Made by a program: the position numbers and the translations under genes
Notes under the pieces: generated by a model
Databases searched by the model: none
Told to the model about the DNA's origin: nothing
Seen by the model: only the letters and a program-made list of their open reading frames with translations
Assembly (NCBI GenBank): GCA_025084515.1
Contig: JAJAGP010000784.1
Span: 124,001-188,000 of the forward strand
Direction: 5' to 3'
Source of the DNA: Ancistrus triradiatus
Taxonomy: Eukaryota > Chordata > Actinopteri > Siluriformes > Loricariidae
Length of the DNA: 64,000 nt
Part shown: piece after piece, positions 54,746-64,000 of the stretch
Layout: every line of letters begins with the position of its first letter
Numbering within the stretch: the stretch's first letter is position 1

Positions 54746-55336
54746 ACTGACCCTTTAACTGTGAACAGAGGTTTGAAAACAAGTGACTAAGAGACTTTTG
54801 AATGGATCATGTCATAACTAATGACTGGTGGAAACGCTAAGCTAATTATCAACCTGCCACTGCTTATATATTTTTTATTTGTTTTGGGAGAATGAAAAAA
54901 CATTCCGGTGTACCTTGAGAAATTGTACTACAATACAATTAACCACTTGAATTTTCAGTAATGAATGAGAAGTTAAGCAACTATGACATCAGGATTGCTT
55001 CACAAAGTTAAGTGTGATTTTACTTACTCTGTATTAAACTTGTGCAAAGTCCCTTGAATACTTGTAACCAGGTAAGTGACTTCACTGTGTTCATGTCCAT
55101 CTCGTGTGGTCAGTAAGAAGCTCATTTAGCCATGTCTTTTTTATTGAGTGCTGGAATTCCAAATAACTCTCTAACACACTCCTCTTAGCTAACTCCATCA
55201 TTCCGTAGGACTCCTCATGCACCCAACCTCTACGTTTTGTTAAACAAAAAACCCAACTTGTTAAGGTGTGTTCCTGCTATTAATGGGTGTTTTTTCCTTG
55301 ACAGGATTGTTTATATGTGTACGTCCATGGAAGACT

Positions 55337-55650
55337 AAAAACGCCGCGGTCTTCCACCGGTATCATTGACGGGCGTCGGCGCGCGAGATAATAGTAATAA
55401 GGTTCACTGTGCACGGCGCGGGCTGCTGCGCCTGTTTAGGCTGTGTTGCTGTAAGCCTGGAAGGGTGGGGTGTCCACCTAGGGCGTCTTTCTACTGCCGG
55501 GCCAGGCGCTGAGCGCGTTAGGGTTCGCGGCACTCCCTCGCAACGCATCATTTACAAGGGCAGCGGGGGCGGCCCGCCAGACACGGGACGCTCTAACGGT
55601 AGGAGCTGTCGAGAGCAGACACGAACGGAGCCCGAGAGAGGGTGTGGGAC
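55337..55650. other. GC/CpG-rich patch in the intergenic region
   Basis: About 310 bp with many CpGs (GACGGGCGTCGGCGCGCGAG, GCAGCGGGGGCGGCCCGCC) and sharp edges in AT-rich surroundings. No recognisable exon. A CpG island or an assembly anomaly are both possible. Confidence 0.5.
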
Positions 55651-57373
55651 CTATTCTTAAGAGCCTTATCAAGAGGCAGACTAATTTATTAAGAGACTTC
55701 AATAAACACAAACGAATAAAAAGGTGAAAAGCGATACAAAATCTGATGTGGTGTCTTTGGGAACAAGGTTTTATTACTACAGATTACATACACTTTCATT
55801 ACTATTTGGTGGTGTTGCCATTAAATTGCTTTGACTACAAATGCTTGGGGTCAAAGTTCCGCCTGCTTCACAAAATACTTTGCCGGAAGTTTAAGGCAAA
55901 TTCCTCTTGACAGAACCGGCCTAATTCAGTCAGCTTTAAGTGCGTCCTTGCTGAGAAACTTTGTTTAGTCCCAGTTTTTGATGATTTTTATATTTGCCAT
56001 TTTTGTCAGTCCTGCTAAAAGACCCAGCTGCAAAAAGTTTTATCTTTCATGTCTTGATATGTTGATTCGAGATAGATCCTTCCTCGTGCCACCTGTTTTC
56101 AGTGCCTTTTCCAGCAAAAACTCTATCCACATGTACCACCCCCATTTGGCCCCCAACAGCTTGATTAAAAGCCATCTCTCTCCACATACAGCATAGTGCT
56201 GATCTTAAATAATGTTAGTGTTTACATATAGGACTGGTGGGAATGAGATTTAACTCTACATTTTATACCTCAGCATTTCTTCATGCTTGCTGTAGTGTAA
56301 TGAACAAATCAGTGCTGCTTACCTCATGTCCAGTGGTTGAGACTTACTGTTTACATACAGTGCCCCAGGGAAGGACGGTGGAGAGAAACACGTCAGATTC
56401 AAAGCACTCCTCAGAAAAAAAAAACAACTGAAGATGAGGAACGTGTGGATAAATAGGAAGCGACTTCCGTCGTGTGGAAATGGGATGGTGTGGTTTGACA
56501 AAATTCGACACTGCGTCGCGCTTAAAAGTACATCCTTAGACACATTAAGTTCGGTTCGGCTGAATATGTCTTAAATCCGAGGCAGGATTACAAGAAATCT
56601 AGCAAATGGAAAGATAACGAATGACATTCCACCTTATATTTGTAAGAACGTCGGTCCTATTCGCACAGTTCACAACTCTCGATTCTAGCAACGTGGAGTT
56701 GTCTTGTGTTTATGACCCCTGCCTAATGCCGGTGCAAAATGGAAGGCTATAATTATTTTCACCGTTTTACATTTTTACAAGGTTTACAAAGGTCTAAATA
56801 CCCTTACAAAAAGTCTTGTGGTATAAAACACCTGTGGTACAACCTAATTTAATAAATGAATCGGACAGAAACGGTCAGCATGACGAAAACCACACTTGGC
56901 TCCGTGGTAAAAGTACCACAGGAACGAGCTATGTAGTGAAACAAAGCAAATCTGCCAAGACTTGTGGGGAACCATTTTAAATTCAAAACCACACTTCACC
57001 ATAAAAACAAACAAACAACAACAACAACAACAACAAAAATACAGAGAATACCATATACATTACCACAGCAACCATACTGTACTCGGGTGGTAACGTGTCC
57101 CCCAAAACCAGAACCATTTGCAATACTGCAAGAATACCTCATGGAAAAAATATAGCAGGCATTTGTTTAGTTATCACCATAGGATGTTTTTTATTAAGGG
57201 TACATATTTTGCGATGTGACCAAATGCCTTTCACTTTTGCTGATAAGGGCTCTGTCTTACAAAAAGGGGTCCATCACCTTAAAATGTTAAGATGGGCTGG
57301 ATTAGGGTTTTCCACACCAAACTCAGCATACCATGGAGGGCTTACCTTAACAGGGTGCTGCAAGCAGTTAGCA

Positions 57374-57420
57374 GGGTTAGAACCAGGGATCTCAGATCCA
57401 GAGATCCCTGGTTCTAACCC
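57374..57420. repeat. Perfect 20-bp inverted repeat with 7-nt loop
   Basis: GGGTTAGAACCAGGGATCTC, loop AGATCCA, then GAGATCCCTGGTTCTAACCC, fully complementary. It could form a stable hairpin in DNA or RNA. It is not followed by a T run and is not in a recognised gene. Confidence 0.95.
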
Positions 57421-57710
57421 AACTTAGACTACTACGTCCATCAGTCGGCTACACACAGTGTGGTTGAAGATGTACTGCAGAGTCCATCAGGGGCATACTT
57501 CACACCAGTCCAGTCCACGCTTGGTTATGAACATGGTGAGTTTAGGCTTGTGTGGACACTTAGCCAAGGAAAAGTTGGAAGCCCCTGTGTATGACCTATT
57601 CCATGTGCAGCATTTGTCTCTGGAGCTTCTATGCTAGATTTTTATGTGCATGTTATCTATGGGAGCAGCTCAAATAGCCATGTCAACATTTTGGCCATAC
57701 AGAGCACAAT

Positions 57711-58133
57711 GATCAGCCATATCATAAAACCACTAACAAGTTAAGTAAATAACATGATGGGTAATGTTCTGCTGGTAAAATCTGGGTCCTGGGTGTTACA
57801 TTGGCACAAACAACCATACCTAAGCATTGTTGCAGACCAAATACACCCTTTCATGGCAACAGTATTCCCTAATGGCAATGGCCTCTTGCCACACTGCAAA
57901 AATTATCAGAAATTGTTCGAGTTCCAGTTGTTAGTTTAAAAATTTCCCCATCTCTCAATCCGATGTAGCCTTGCAACTTACAGGACTTGAAGGATCTGTT
58001 GATAATGTCTTGGTGTCAGATACCAGAGGACACATTCAGAGGTCTTGAGAAGTCCATGGCTTGATGGGTCATTAATTGATGACAGAAAGGAGATCTACAC
58101 AATATTAGGCAGGTGGTTTTAGTGTTAAGGCTG
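57711..58133. mobile_element. Internally deleted Tc1/mariner-like element
   Basis: Left end GATCAGCCATATCATAAAAC CACTAACAAGTTAAGTAAAT AAC; right end AGGCAGGTGGTTTTAGTGTT AAGGCTGATATATA. These match in inverted orientation. The interior keeps the phrases GTCTTGGTGTCAGATACCAG and TTCAGAGGTCTTGAGAAGTC CATGGC, common in fish genomes. No transposase frame remains. Confidence 0.72.
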
Positions 58134-59782
58134 ATATATATATGCAAATACACAACATAAAGCTGATCTTTTTCATACAACTATACCATCAAACAAAAAG
58201 CCAGTACACCAAAGCTAAGTCATTGGATTTATTCTAGCATTCAGTCAATTTGCTTCCAGACCTTACAGAAAAAAAAAAATAGCACAATAAGGTCACAGTC
58301 ACATTCTAACCTTTTATCACAACTGACCTGCAGGCAGATACTTAGCTCTCATCGTTACTATGTGAACACTAAAGATTTCAATAATATCCTTTAAATATGT
58401 GACGTGAAGAAGACAAATAGCCCAGACCCATCAGAGGTTAATAGCTCCAAAAGCAGACATAAGGCAATATCCCTGCAGATCCTCTCTCGATGATTTTACA
58501 GATTGCTGCGTTCACAATGCATACACTTAAAATATTTTCACAGTGTGAACATTTTTTTCTGAAGATATTCACCACTCTTGACAGCGAAACAACAGAACGA
58601 TAGATAAAATCCATAAATTCCCTTCTAAATATTAAATATTCTACTAAGCTGTCGTTTTGTACACTTTATATATCGGGAATATTTCGATGGTACCACCGTA
58701 GAAAGGATGTAGAGTTAGCTAAGCATTCTTAGGTCAACGTTGCATTTTATTTTTGTCAGATGATCTTTTGAAATCCTTTTTTTTTCAGCAGTGTTCAAAA
58801 GGTGGCTTGTTATTAGTCGTCCTTTAAAATTGGTTAGCAGGACTGCTTTGGCAAAGTGTTGAAAGTGAGTAGCCTAAACGGTGATATTTGGAAATCTGTC
58901 ATATTCCACACAGATTTTTAGGAAAGAAGGCAGATTATAATAAAGAAGCATTACAGAGCTGTTTATGAAGCAAACTGGGATTTTTGTTGTTGTTTTTCTT
59001 TACACATTTACAGTCATACCGACATCCTGTAGGCTTTTCCATAGCTTACTATACTTAGGATCAATTTGGCGAGTGTGAATTGCATATTCCAAAAAAATAA
59101 AGCTATCTTTTAAATCTAGCCTTATTTTTCTTACCCTTGTTGGAAATCTACAGTTTAATCTCAAGTCAGACCATCTACCACACCAACTCTAATGCATATA
59201 TGGCTTTGTGAAGGAATAATGGAATCAGCACAACTCCACGCACCCTAATCAATAATCCTGTTCTCCTTTAACGGATTCTTTGATAGTGCTTAATACTTCT
59301 GCCAAGTACAAACATGATGTGCTGTGCATGTACGAATATTGCTCTAAATGACATCCATAGAAATGGCGCATGACAATTCTTCTCCGTTTCAGTATCGGAC
59401 TCCGTTTTGGTAGATCGTTACGGATTATATGACTTTCAAGTAGAGATATACATTCCTGTGAACAAACAAGCTTGCTTGGATGAAACGTGTCTCGAATGAA
59501 GGCGTTCAAGTTTTGAAACAAATTTGCTCAGCTGGACATTTAGACATGGCATGAAAATAAATAGCACACCCCAGCTAAAAGGATTATTGTTCGTATTCTC
59601 GTGCTTCTCATGTGAAGACCAAGATGCTAACAGTTGTACGGTGAAAGCCAAATCCTTATTGCACACAACGGTTTGGGATTTTGAGTGTCGATGCTTAGAA
59701 GCGGTGTGGAACCGTGAAGCGGGACGATGCTGTGCACCAGACGGTCGCTGTTTTACAAAGCTTTCGGGTGACCTACATGCCA
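58134..59782 (-). other. Probable map2k4 3'UTR and flank
   Basis: No other gene recognised. AATAAA signals on the - strand (TTTATT on +) occur at 58746-58751 and 58228-58233; either could end the map2k4 transcript. The UTR end is not determined. Confidence 0.4.
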
Positions 59783-59896
59783 TCAGTCGATGTACATGGG
59801 GGAGCTGGGGGAGGCGGGGATTTCATCCAGGATTTTACACACATAGCTGGCAACATCCACCACTCGTTCCTCGTACATCAGGATGAACGGGTGCTT
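59783..59896 (-). CDS. map2k4: map2k4 last coding exon
   Basis: Encodes KHPFILMYEERVVDVASYVC then KILDEIPASPSSPMYID and a TGA stop (TCA on + at 59783-59785). Acceptor TGTCTTACAG. This is the conserved MKK C-terminus. Confidence 0.96.
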   Translation of the reverse strand, partial: KHPFILMYEERVVDVASYVCKILDEIPASPSSPMYID

Positions 59897-62800
59897 CTGT
59901 AAGACAAGAGTACAAGATCTGTCACTTAATCTAGTTACACTGTTATAGTCACATTACTGCAGGCTTATCTATTCATTTGGTTTTAATAGCCGGCAATGTT
60001 ATTTACAAAACAGCTGTTTAACCGCATGATAAAAATAATCTTTAAAGAAATCATGAAACACGGGTTAAAAGGGTTACCGAGGACAGCGATCAGCTATTAC
60101 CCTAATCTTATTATCTAATCTTATTATCTAATCAAAAAGTGTTTACCAAAAGAACCAATAAAACATTAAAGACTTTACTGGAAATATCAATTAGACACGA
60201 GTTACCAGAGTAACAAGACACAAAAGGGTTGCAAAGAGGCCGACTACAAATTAAGGTGTTACCAGGAAAACCGACTAGATATAAAAGCGTTACCAAGTAC
60301 GGCAACTAGATATTAAGAGGTTACCAAGGACAGAAAAAGCTTACCAGGGAATCCGACTATAATTTCAATCATTACCAAGGACAACTAGATATAAAAAAGG
60401 GACTCACCAGAAGCTCTCTGTACTTTGGCCGTTTTGACTCATCCTTTGTAAGGCTAAAGTCACAACAGGACGATAGTGTGTAATAACGTATTTGTTGTAT
60501 TAACTTCAATTTTTTTGCTGAAGTAAATATTAATTTTACAGGATAAACAGAAAAACTCACCATAGATTGACAAAGTTGATGAACTTGGGAGAAAACTGCC
60601 GCTCCTCTGAATTGCTAAGTTGAGGAGGGTCTCCCTTTACCACCTGCGTTAGCTGATCGAACACGCTGTTCCATTTGGGGTAGGGGAACCGTCCTGTGGC
60701 CAGCTCGTACTGAACAGCAAAAATCCACATTAGTTTTCTTCATAGCAAAGGGTAAGTGCAGAGTAAACAGAAATGGATTAATAACGCACCAGTGTAATTC
60801 CCAAACTCCAGACATCTGAGCGCACATCGTAGCCTTGCCTCGAAGCACTAGGGTCTATCCTTTCAGGCTACAAAAATAAAATCAGGAAAGAGATTGGGAA
60901 ATGCCCATTTGTCCAAGAACATATAAAAAAATAATCTTTTGGTACAGTGCTAATTATGATATTAACACCCGATATCTGTAATTAAAAGCAAGCAAATGGA
61001 CAGTAGAAGCAGAATCTCAGTGAGACTCACAGCCATGTAAGGTCTGCATCCGGCATCTCTGGTCTTGGCTATGGAGTCAACCAGCTGTCCACTGATCCCG
61101 AAATCACAAAGCTTTATGTTGCCATTTCTGTCCAGGAGAATGTTGGAGGGTTTGATGTCTGCAATTAGGAACAATAAGGAAATAGTAACTCTTTGATTTG
61201 AAAGTGTTTTTATACTGTACATGTACAATGCAGTCGTCTATATTAGTCTATTTGTTGTAACTCGCATTAATTCCACAGACTACCGTAGTCAAGCGGGTTC
61301 GACTTCCCAGCTATATACACATACACGTATAGACTAATAATGTAACACAACGCAAGAGTATGATGCAATACACAAGACAAAATTGCCAAGGTAGGACAAC
61401 TGCACACAATGCGACACACAAAACAGGATTTAATAAACAATATATTAATAGATGATGACTGCGTGCACACTGCCTGTGAGACTTCAAAGCGAACAGGGTG
61501 TCGTTTTACTGATCAAACATCTCCACCTAGTGGCGGCTTGCTGACACACGGCTTAGGAACGTTGTTTTGTAATGAATAACAGTACTGTAGAAGAGAGTAT
61601 TATGAAGTGAGGAATCTGACACTGTCATATGCTACCATGTTACTGTATTTGATGTACCAAAATCTTAAAGTCACACGCACAACACTCACCTCTGTGAATT
61701 ATTTTCAAGTTTTCTTTCAAGTGATTCAGTGCTTTCACAGTCTGAAAAGGAGTCCAGAAGAGAAAAATATCAGAACTGTCACGGCAGTCCCAACCACACT
61801 ACAAACAAAAGGTCTATGATAATGCACTTACCGCTAATGTAATTTTGCCTAATATTTCCTCTGGAATGACATCATCTAATGAGCAGTATACATATTTGTA
61901 GAATTTGTCGAACGAGGTAGACATGAGTTCCATACATATCCAACAGTCACCCTGGAGGACAGAGGAAGAGAGTTAGACTCCATTTTCAGGGTGAAACTGA
62001 GTGAAAAGGCTAAGATATGCTAAAGTTCACAAAGACTGGAACGAAGAGCCACGTTAAAAAGTATTATGGGACGAAACCAGTTTAGAAATTTTGGGGTCCA
62101 GGCGTCTACAACACGTTACATATGGTCATTATACCATTGTTAGAACAACACATATAATGGTGGCCTAAGACTGTTGCACACTCCTGTACATCACCATGGC
62201 TTTTGTAGTCAAGTGCGTTTGACCCTTTAAGCATTTTCATTATTATTCTATGTAGTGCAATAGTTTGCTGCCTACATTAAAGTTGGCCAATAAACTCAAC
62301 GAAAAATTACTTGTTGGGAATACTGTCTGTACAACAAGCTAGACTGAATTTAGCCAAGGAACCAGCAGCAAACTCAAAACAAAAAAGCCTACAAGCAATG
62401 AGCAAACCACAAACCATTGTCGGTGTTAAAGGGTAAGAGACCGTTGATAAATACACTCTCACCTCTCGGAACAGTGCCCCGTAAAACTGGACTATATAAG
62501 GACAGTCACTACTCCTCATAACTACATCTAAATCCATAAGGAGCTGCTTCTGTTCCTTCTCATCAACAGTGGAGCGAATCCTCTGCAACACAAGAATCTC
62601 TTGGTCATACATACACAAAGACAAATGGTATTTTATTTTCCATAAGGTTTGGTCACCCCTGGTCAAAAGTCCATTTAGAAATACTTATATAGGTAGGCGT
62701 TGTTTAATTTCCCCAGAAAGGCCTTACCTTGACAGCCATGATCTGACCGCTTGGCTTATGAACCATTTTATTGACAGAGCCGTAGGCTCCTCGTCCGATT

Positions 62801-63945
62801 TCACCCAGGTCCTTCAGGTCCTCAGCAGTGAAGTCCCAGTGCTGCTCAGGAGAAATCTTCAGCTTCCCACATGACTCAATACTGTGGTTGCGCAGTCGCT
62901 CTCTAAACGTCAGCACAATGGAACAGGTCGAGCAGAAGTCTACATCTACCAGTAATTCAAGAACCACAACCACATTCGGACCATAAAATGTTTTTCTTAC
63001 TCACATGTGTGGGTTCTGAAAGGGAGGTGTGGCTGAAGCTATGGGAAGTCTGGCATTGGGTTTGATTGGAGGGTTGGCAAAGTTTAACTTCAATGCCTTG
63101 CGGTTAGCTGAGGAAGAGAAAACAGTTTACACCTTCAGTTTGATCCCAGGACTAATTTTTCACCATAATATACCATTAAACTAGTTAGCTAGCCTAGTCA
63201 TCTAGCTGTTTTTCAATATTATCCATTTTGGATCACCACAAACACCTAGGGGTGTAAGAGACACTGCACCACATGAGCCAAAAACTGTGGAATTACAGGC
63301 CATACTTGTGTTCACTCTTAGGCAGAAAAAGCTGTTTACAGATGAAATGGTTTCAGTTGTGGTATTGATGTCCTACTGCACCATAGGGAGAATATACACC
63401 AATCAGCCAAAACCCACCTGGTCCATAACAATGTTTAGTTACACAGGTGTTACGCATCAAATTAACATCCACATGAATGACCAGACTCACTGAACCAACA
63501 AACTTCTTCCATTGCTTCAAGGTCCAGTTCCGACATATATGTGGTTGTACCACAGTAGTTATGTCCATTTGAACCAGATGGGAGAGGATTTGTTTGCACA
63601 TTGATGAGCCTTGGGTAGTTGTTCTTTTTTTCATTTAAACTAGAAATCACCAAATAAATAGAACCACAAGCCCATCAATTGTGACACAAAAGCATAAAAA
63701 CAGTCTGAACAAAAGAGTTAGGCTGAACTTTCCAACGCCATTGGCAGCAACTCAAAAACATGATGCATTGAAATATCAGTATAATAAAAGTAGGAACACC
63801 ACAGTGTCTGCAGATATTTCTTTCTCCTGTATCTTAAGTAATGTTCCACTAACTTTCATGTCTGTTTAATAAAATATCATAGTAACCATAATACTGTCAA
63901 ACAAAAACTTACTTTGGGGTGCACCAGACAGATTTATCTGAAACC
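59783..63945 (-). CDS. map2k4: Dual-specificity MAP kinase kinase 4 (MKK4/SEK1), 5' end outside the window
   Basis: MKK4 phosphorylates the activation-loop Thr and Tyr of JNK (and p38) in stress signalling. Coding exons in transcript order: 63913-63945 (cassette), 63005-63107, 62728-62902, 62463-62582, 61832-61951, 61690-61741, 61031-61158, 60790-60867, 60561-60709, 60408-60453, 59783-59896. Visible motifs: MAPK docking site RKALKLNFANPP, Gly loop GEIGRGAYGSV, catalytic Lys in IMAVK, HRDIKPSN split over two exons, DFG in LCDFGISGQ, activation loop SIAKT (the two MAP3K-phosphorylated residues), PERIDP, and the C-terminal MKK docking region with the end SSPMYID. All splice sites are GT-AG and all phases fit, with no breaks. 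The N-terminal Gly/Ser-rich exon lies beyond 64000. Confidence 0.96.
60408..60453 (-). CDS. map2k4: map2k4 exon, kinase C-lobe (LTKDESKRPKYRELL)
   Basis: 46 nt; completes Cys then LTKDESKRPKYRELL, kinase subdomain XI with its invariant Arg. Donor GTGAGT, acceptor GACTTTAG. Confidence 0.95.
60561..60709 (-). CDS. map2k4: map2k4 exon, kinase C-lobe (YELATGRFPYPKWNS)
   Basis: 149 nt from YELATGRFPYPKWNSVFDQL to FSPKFINFVNL; includes the DVD-like docking region. Acceptor TTGCTGTTCAG, donor GTGAGT. Confidence 0.96.
60790..60867 (-). CDS. map2k4: map2k4 exon, kinase subdomains VIII-IX
   Basis: 78 nt; encodes PERIDPSASRQGYDVRSDVW then SLGITL. Contains the APE-equivalent PER and the DVWS Asp. Acceptor TTTTTGTAG, donor GTGCGT. 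Confidence 0.96.
61031..61158 (-). CDS. map2k4: map2k4 exon, catalytic and activation loops
   Basis: 128 nt; DIKPSNILLDRNGNIKLCDF then GISGQLVDSIAKTRDAGC and RPYMA. Contains the DFG Asp and the Ser/Thr pair in SIAKT. Acceptor CTAATTGCAG, donor GTGAGT. Confidence 0.97.
61690..61741 (-). CDS. map2k4: map2k4 exon, helix before HRD
   Basis: 52 nt; TVKALNHLKENLKIIHR plus the first base of the catalytic-loop Asp. Acceptor CCTTTTCAG, donor GTGAGT. Confidence 0.95.
61832..61951 (-). CDS. map2k4: map2k4 exon, hinge region
   Basis: 120 nt; GDCWICMELMSTSFDKFYKY, then VYCSLDDVIPEEILGKITLA. Includes the hinge and MELM gatekeeper region. Acceptor GTCCTCCAG, donor GTAAGT. Confidence 0.96.
61990..62190. 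mobile_element. Truncated MITE family A copy in a map2k4 intron
   Basis: Keeps GTGAAAAGGCTAAGATATGC TAAAG, AGACTGGAACGAAGAGC and the right end TATAATGGTGGCCTAAGACT GTTGCACACTCCTGTA. The left half is missing. Confidence 0.78.
62463..62582 (-). CDS. map2k4: map2k4 exon, kinase N-lobe (alpha C)
   Basis: 120 nt; RIRSTVDEKEQKQLLMDLDV, then VMRSSDCPYIVQFYGALFRE. Acceptor TGTGTTGCAG, donor GTGAGA. Confidence 0.96.
62728..62902 (-). CDS. map2k4: map2k4 exon, glycine loop and catalytic Lys
   Basis: 175 nt; ERLRNHSIESCGKLKISPEQ, HWDFTAEDLKDLGEIGRGAY, GSVNKMVHKPSGQIMAVK. Acceptor TGACGTTTAG, donor GTAAGG. Confidence 0.97.
63005..63107 (-). CDS. map2k4: map2k4 exon, MAPK docking motif
   Basis: 103 nt; NRKALKLNFANPPIKPNARL then PIASATPPFQNPH. 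RKALKLNF is the D-site that binds JNK and p38 and is the anthrax lethal factor target region in mammals. Acceptor CTTCCTCAG, donor GTGAGT. Confidence 0.96.
63491..63639 (-). other. Exon-like ORF of unknown origin in a map2k4 intron
   Basis: On the - strand, a good acceptor (GGTGATTTCTAG) and donor (GTGAGT) bound 149 nt open in one frame only (NVQTNPLPSGSNGHNYC, MSELDLEAMEEVCWF). That frame enters in phase 2, while the flanking map2k4 exons join in phase 1, so it cannot be included without breaking the kinase. A mariner-like end (TATACACCAATCAGCC, 63390-63408) is close by, so a transposon origin is more likely. Confidence 0.3.
63913..63945 (-). CDS. map2k4: map2k4 33-nt alternative cassette exon
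   Basis: Acceptor CCCCTTTTCAG, donor GTAAGT, 33 nt, phase 1 in and out. Encodes (G)FQINLSGAPQ. I recall that mammalian MAP2K4 has an 11-residue inclusion at this place upstream of the docking motif. Skipping it keeps the frame, so it fits a cassette exon. Confidence 0.8.
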
Positions 63946-64000
63946 CTGAAAAGGGGAAAAACACAGTGAGTCTGAAGCAACATATGCAACTGCAAATGTT

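Overview
The window is vertebrate nuclear DNA, almost certainly from a ray-finned fish. The evidence is spliced vertebrate genes with teleost-like divergence, abundant Tc1/mariner elements with long terminal inverted repeats, tRNA-headed SINEs with the conserved teleost tail, a Penelope-like fragment and many microsatellites. An ostariophysan (catfish or characin type) is possible, but I cannot fix the species. All calls come from reading the sequence by eye.

Two protein-coding genes are recognised, and they converge. On the + strand is myocd (myocardin), with 13 coding exons from 31367 to 50676. It encodes the SRF coactivator of cardiac and smooth muscle: RPEL repeats, basic regions, Gln-rich stretch, SAP domain, leucine zipper and C-terminal activation domain. 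On the - strand is map2k4 (MKK4, the JNK/p38 kinase kinase), from the stop codon at 59783 to beyond the right edge. Ten constitutive coding exons and one 33-nt cassette exon are visible; the first exon is outside. A roughly 8-9 kb intergenic stretch separates the two stop codons.

Layout. 1-11200: gene-poor, with a 32-bp minisatellite (about 515-1430), a decayed Tc1 element (2579-4171) fused to a second minisatellite block, and SINE and MITE copies. 11253-11969: an intact ORF built of 14-residue repeats, the best candidate for an undescribed gene. 12-31 kb: intergenic, with SINEs, a segmental duplication, a Penelope-like insertion with clear target-site duplications and palindromic elements; presumably part of it is myocd upstream regulatory DNA. 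31.37-50.68 kb: myocd, with introns holding a Tc1 element, MITEs and SINEs. 51-59.7 kb: myocd 3'UTR, transposon remnants, and three patches of anomalous composition, one flanked by a 140-bp direct repeat. 59.78-64 kb: map2k4.

Two points on reliability. First, myocd exons 5 and 6 carry several small frame-breaking insertions although exons 8-13 are clean. With the odd patches at 53-55.6 kb, this looks more like locally uncorrected long-read sequence than gene death, but I cannot prove it. Second, the mobile-element family names are from recognition of ends and motifs, not from a library search.
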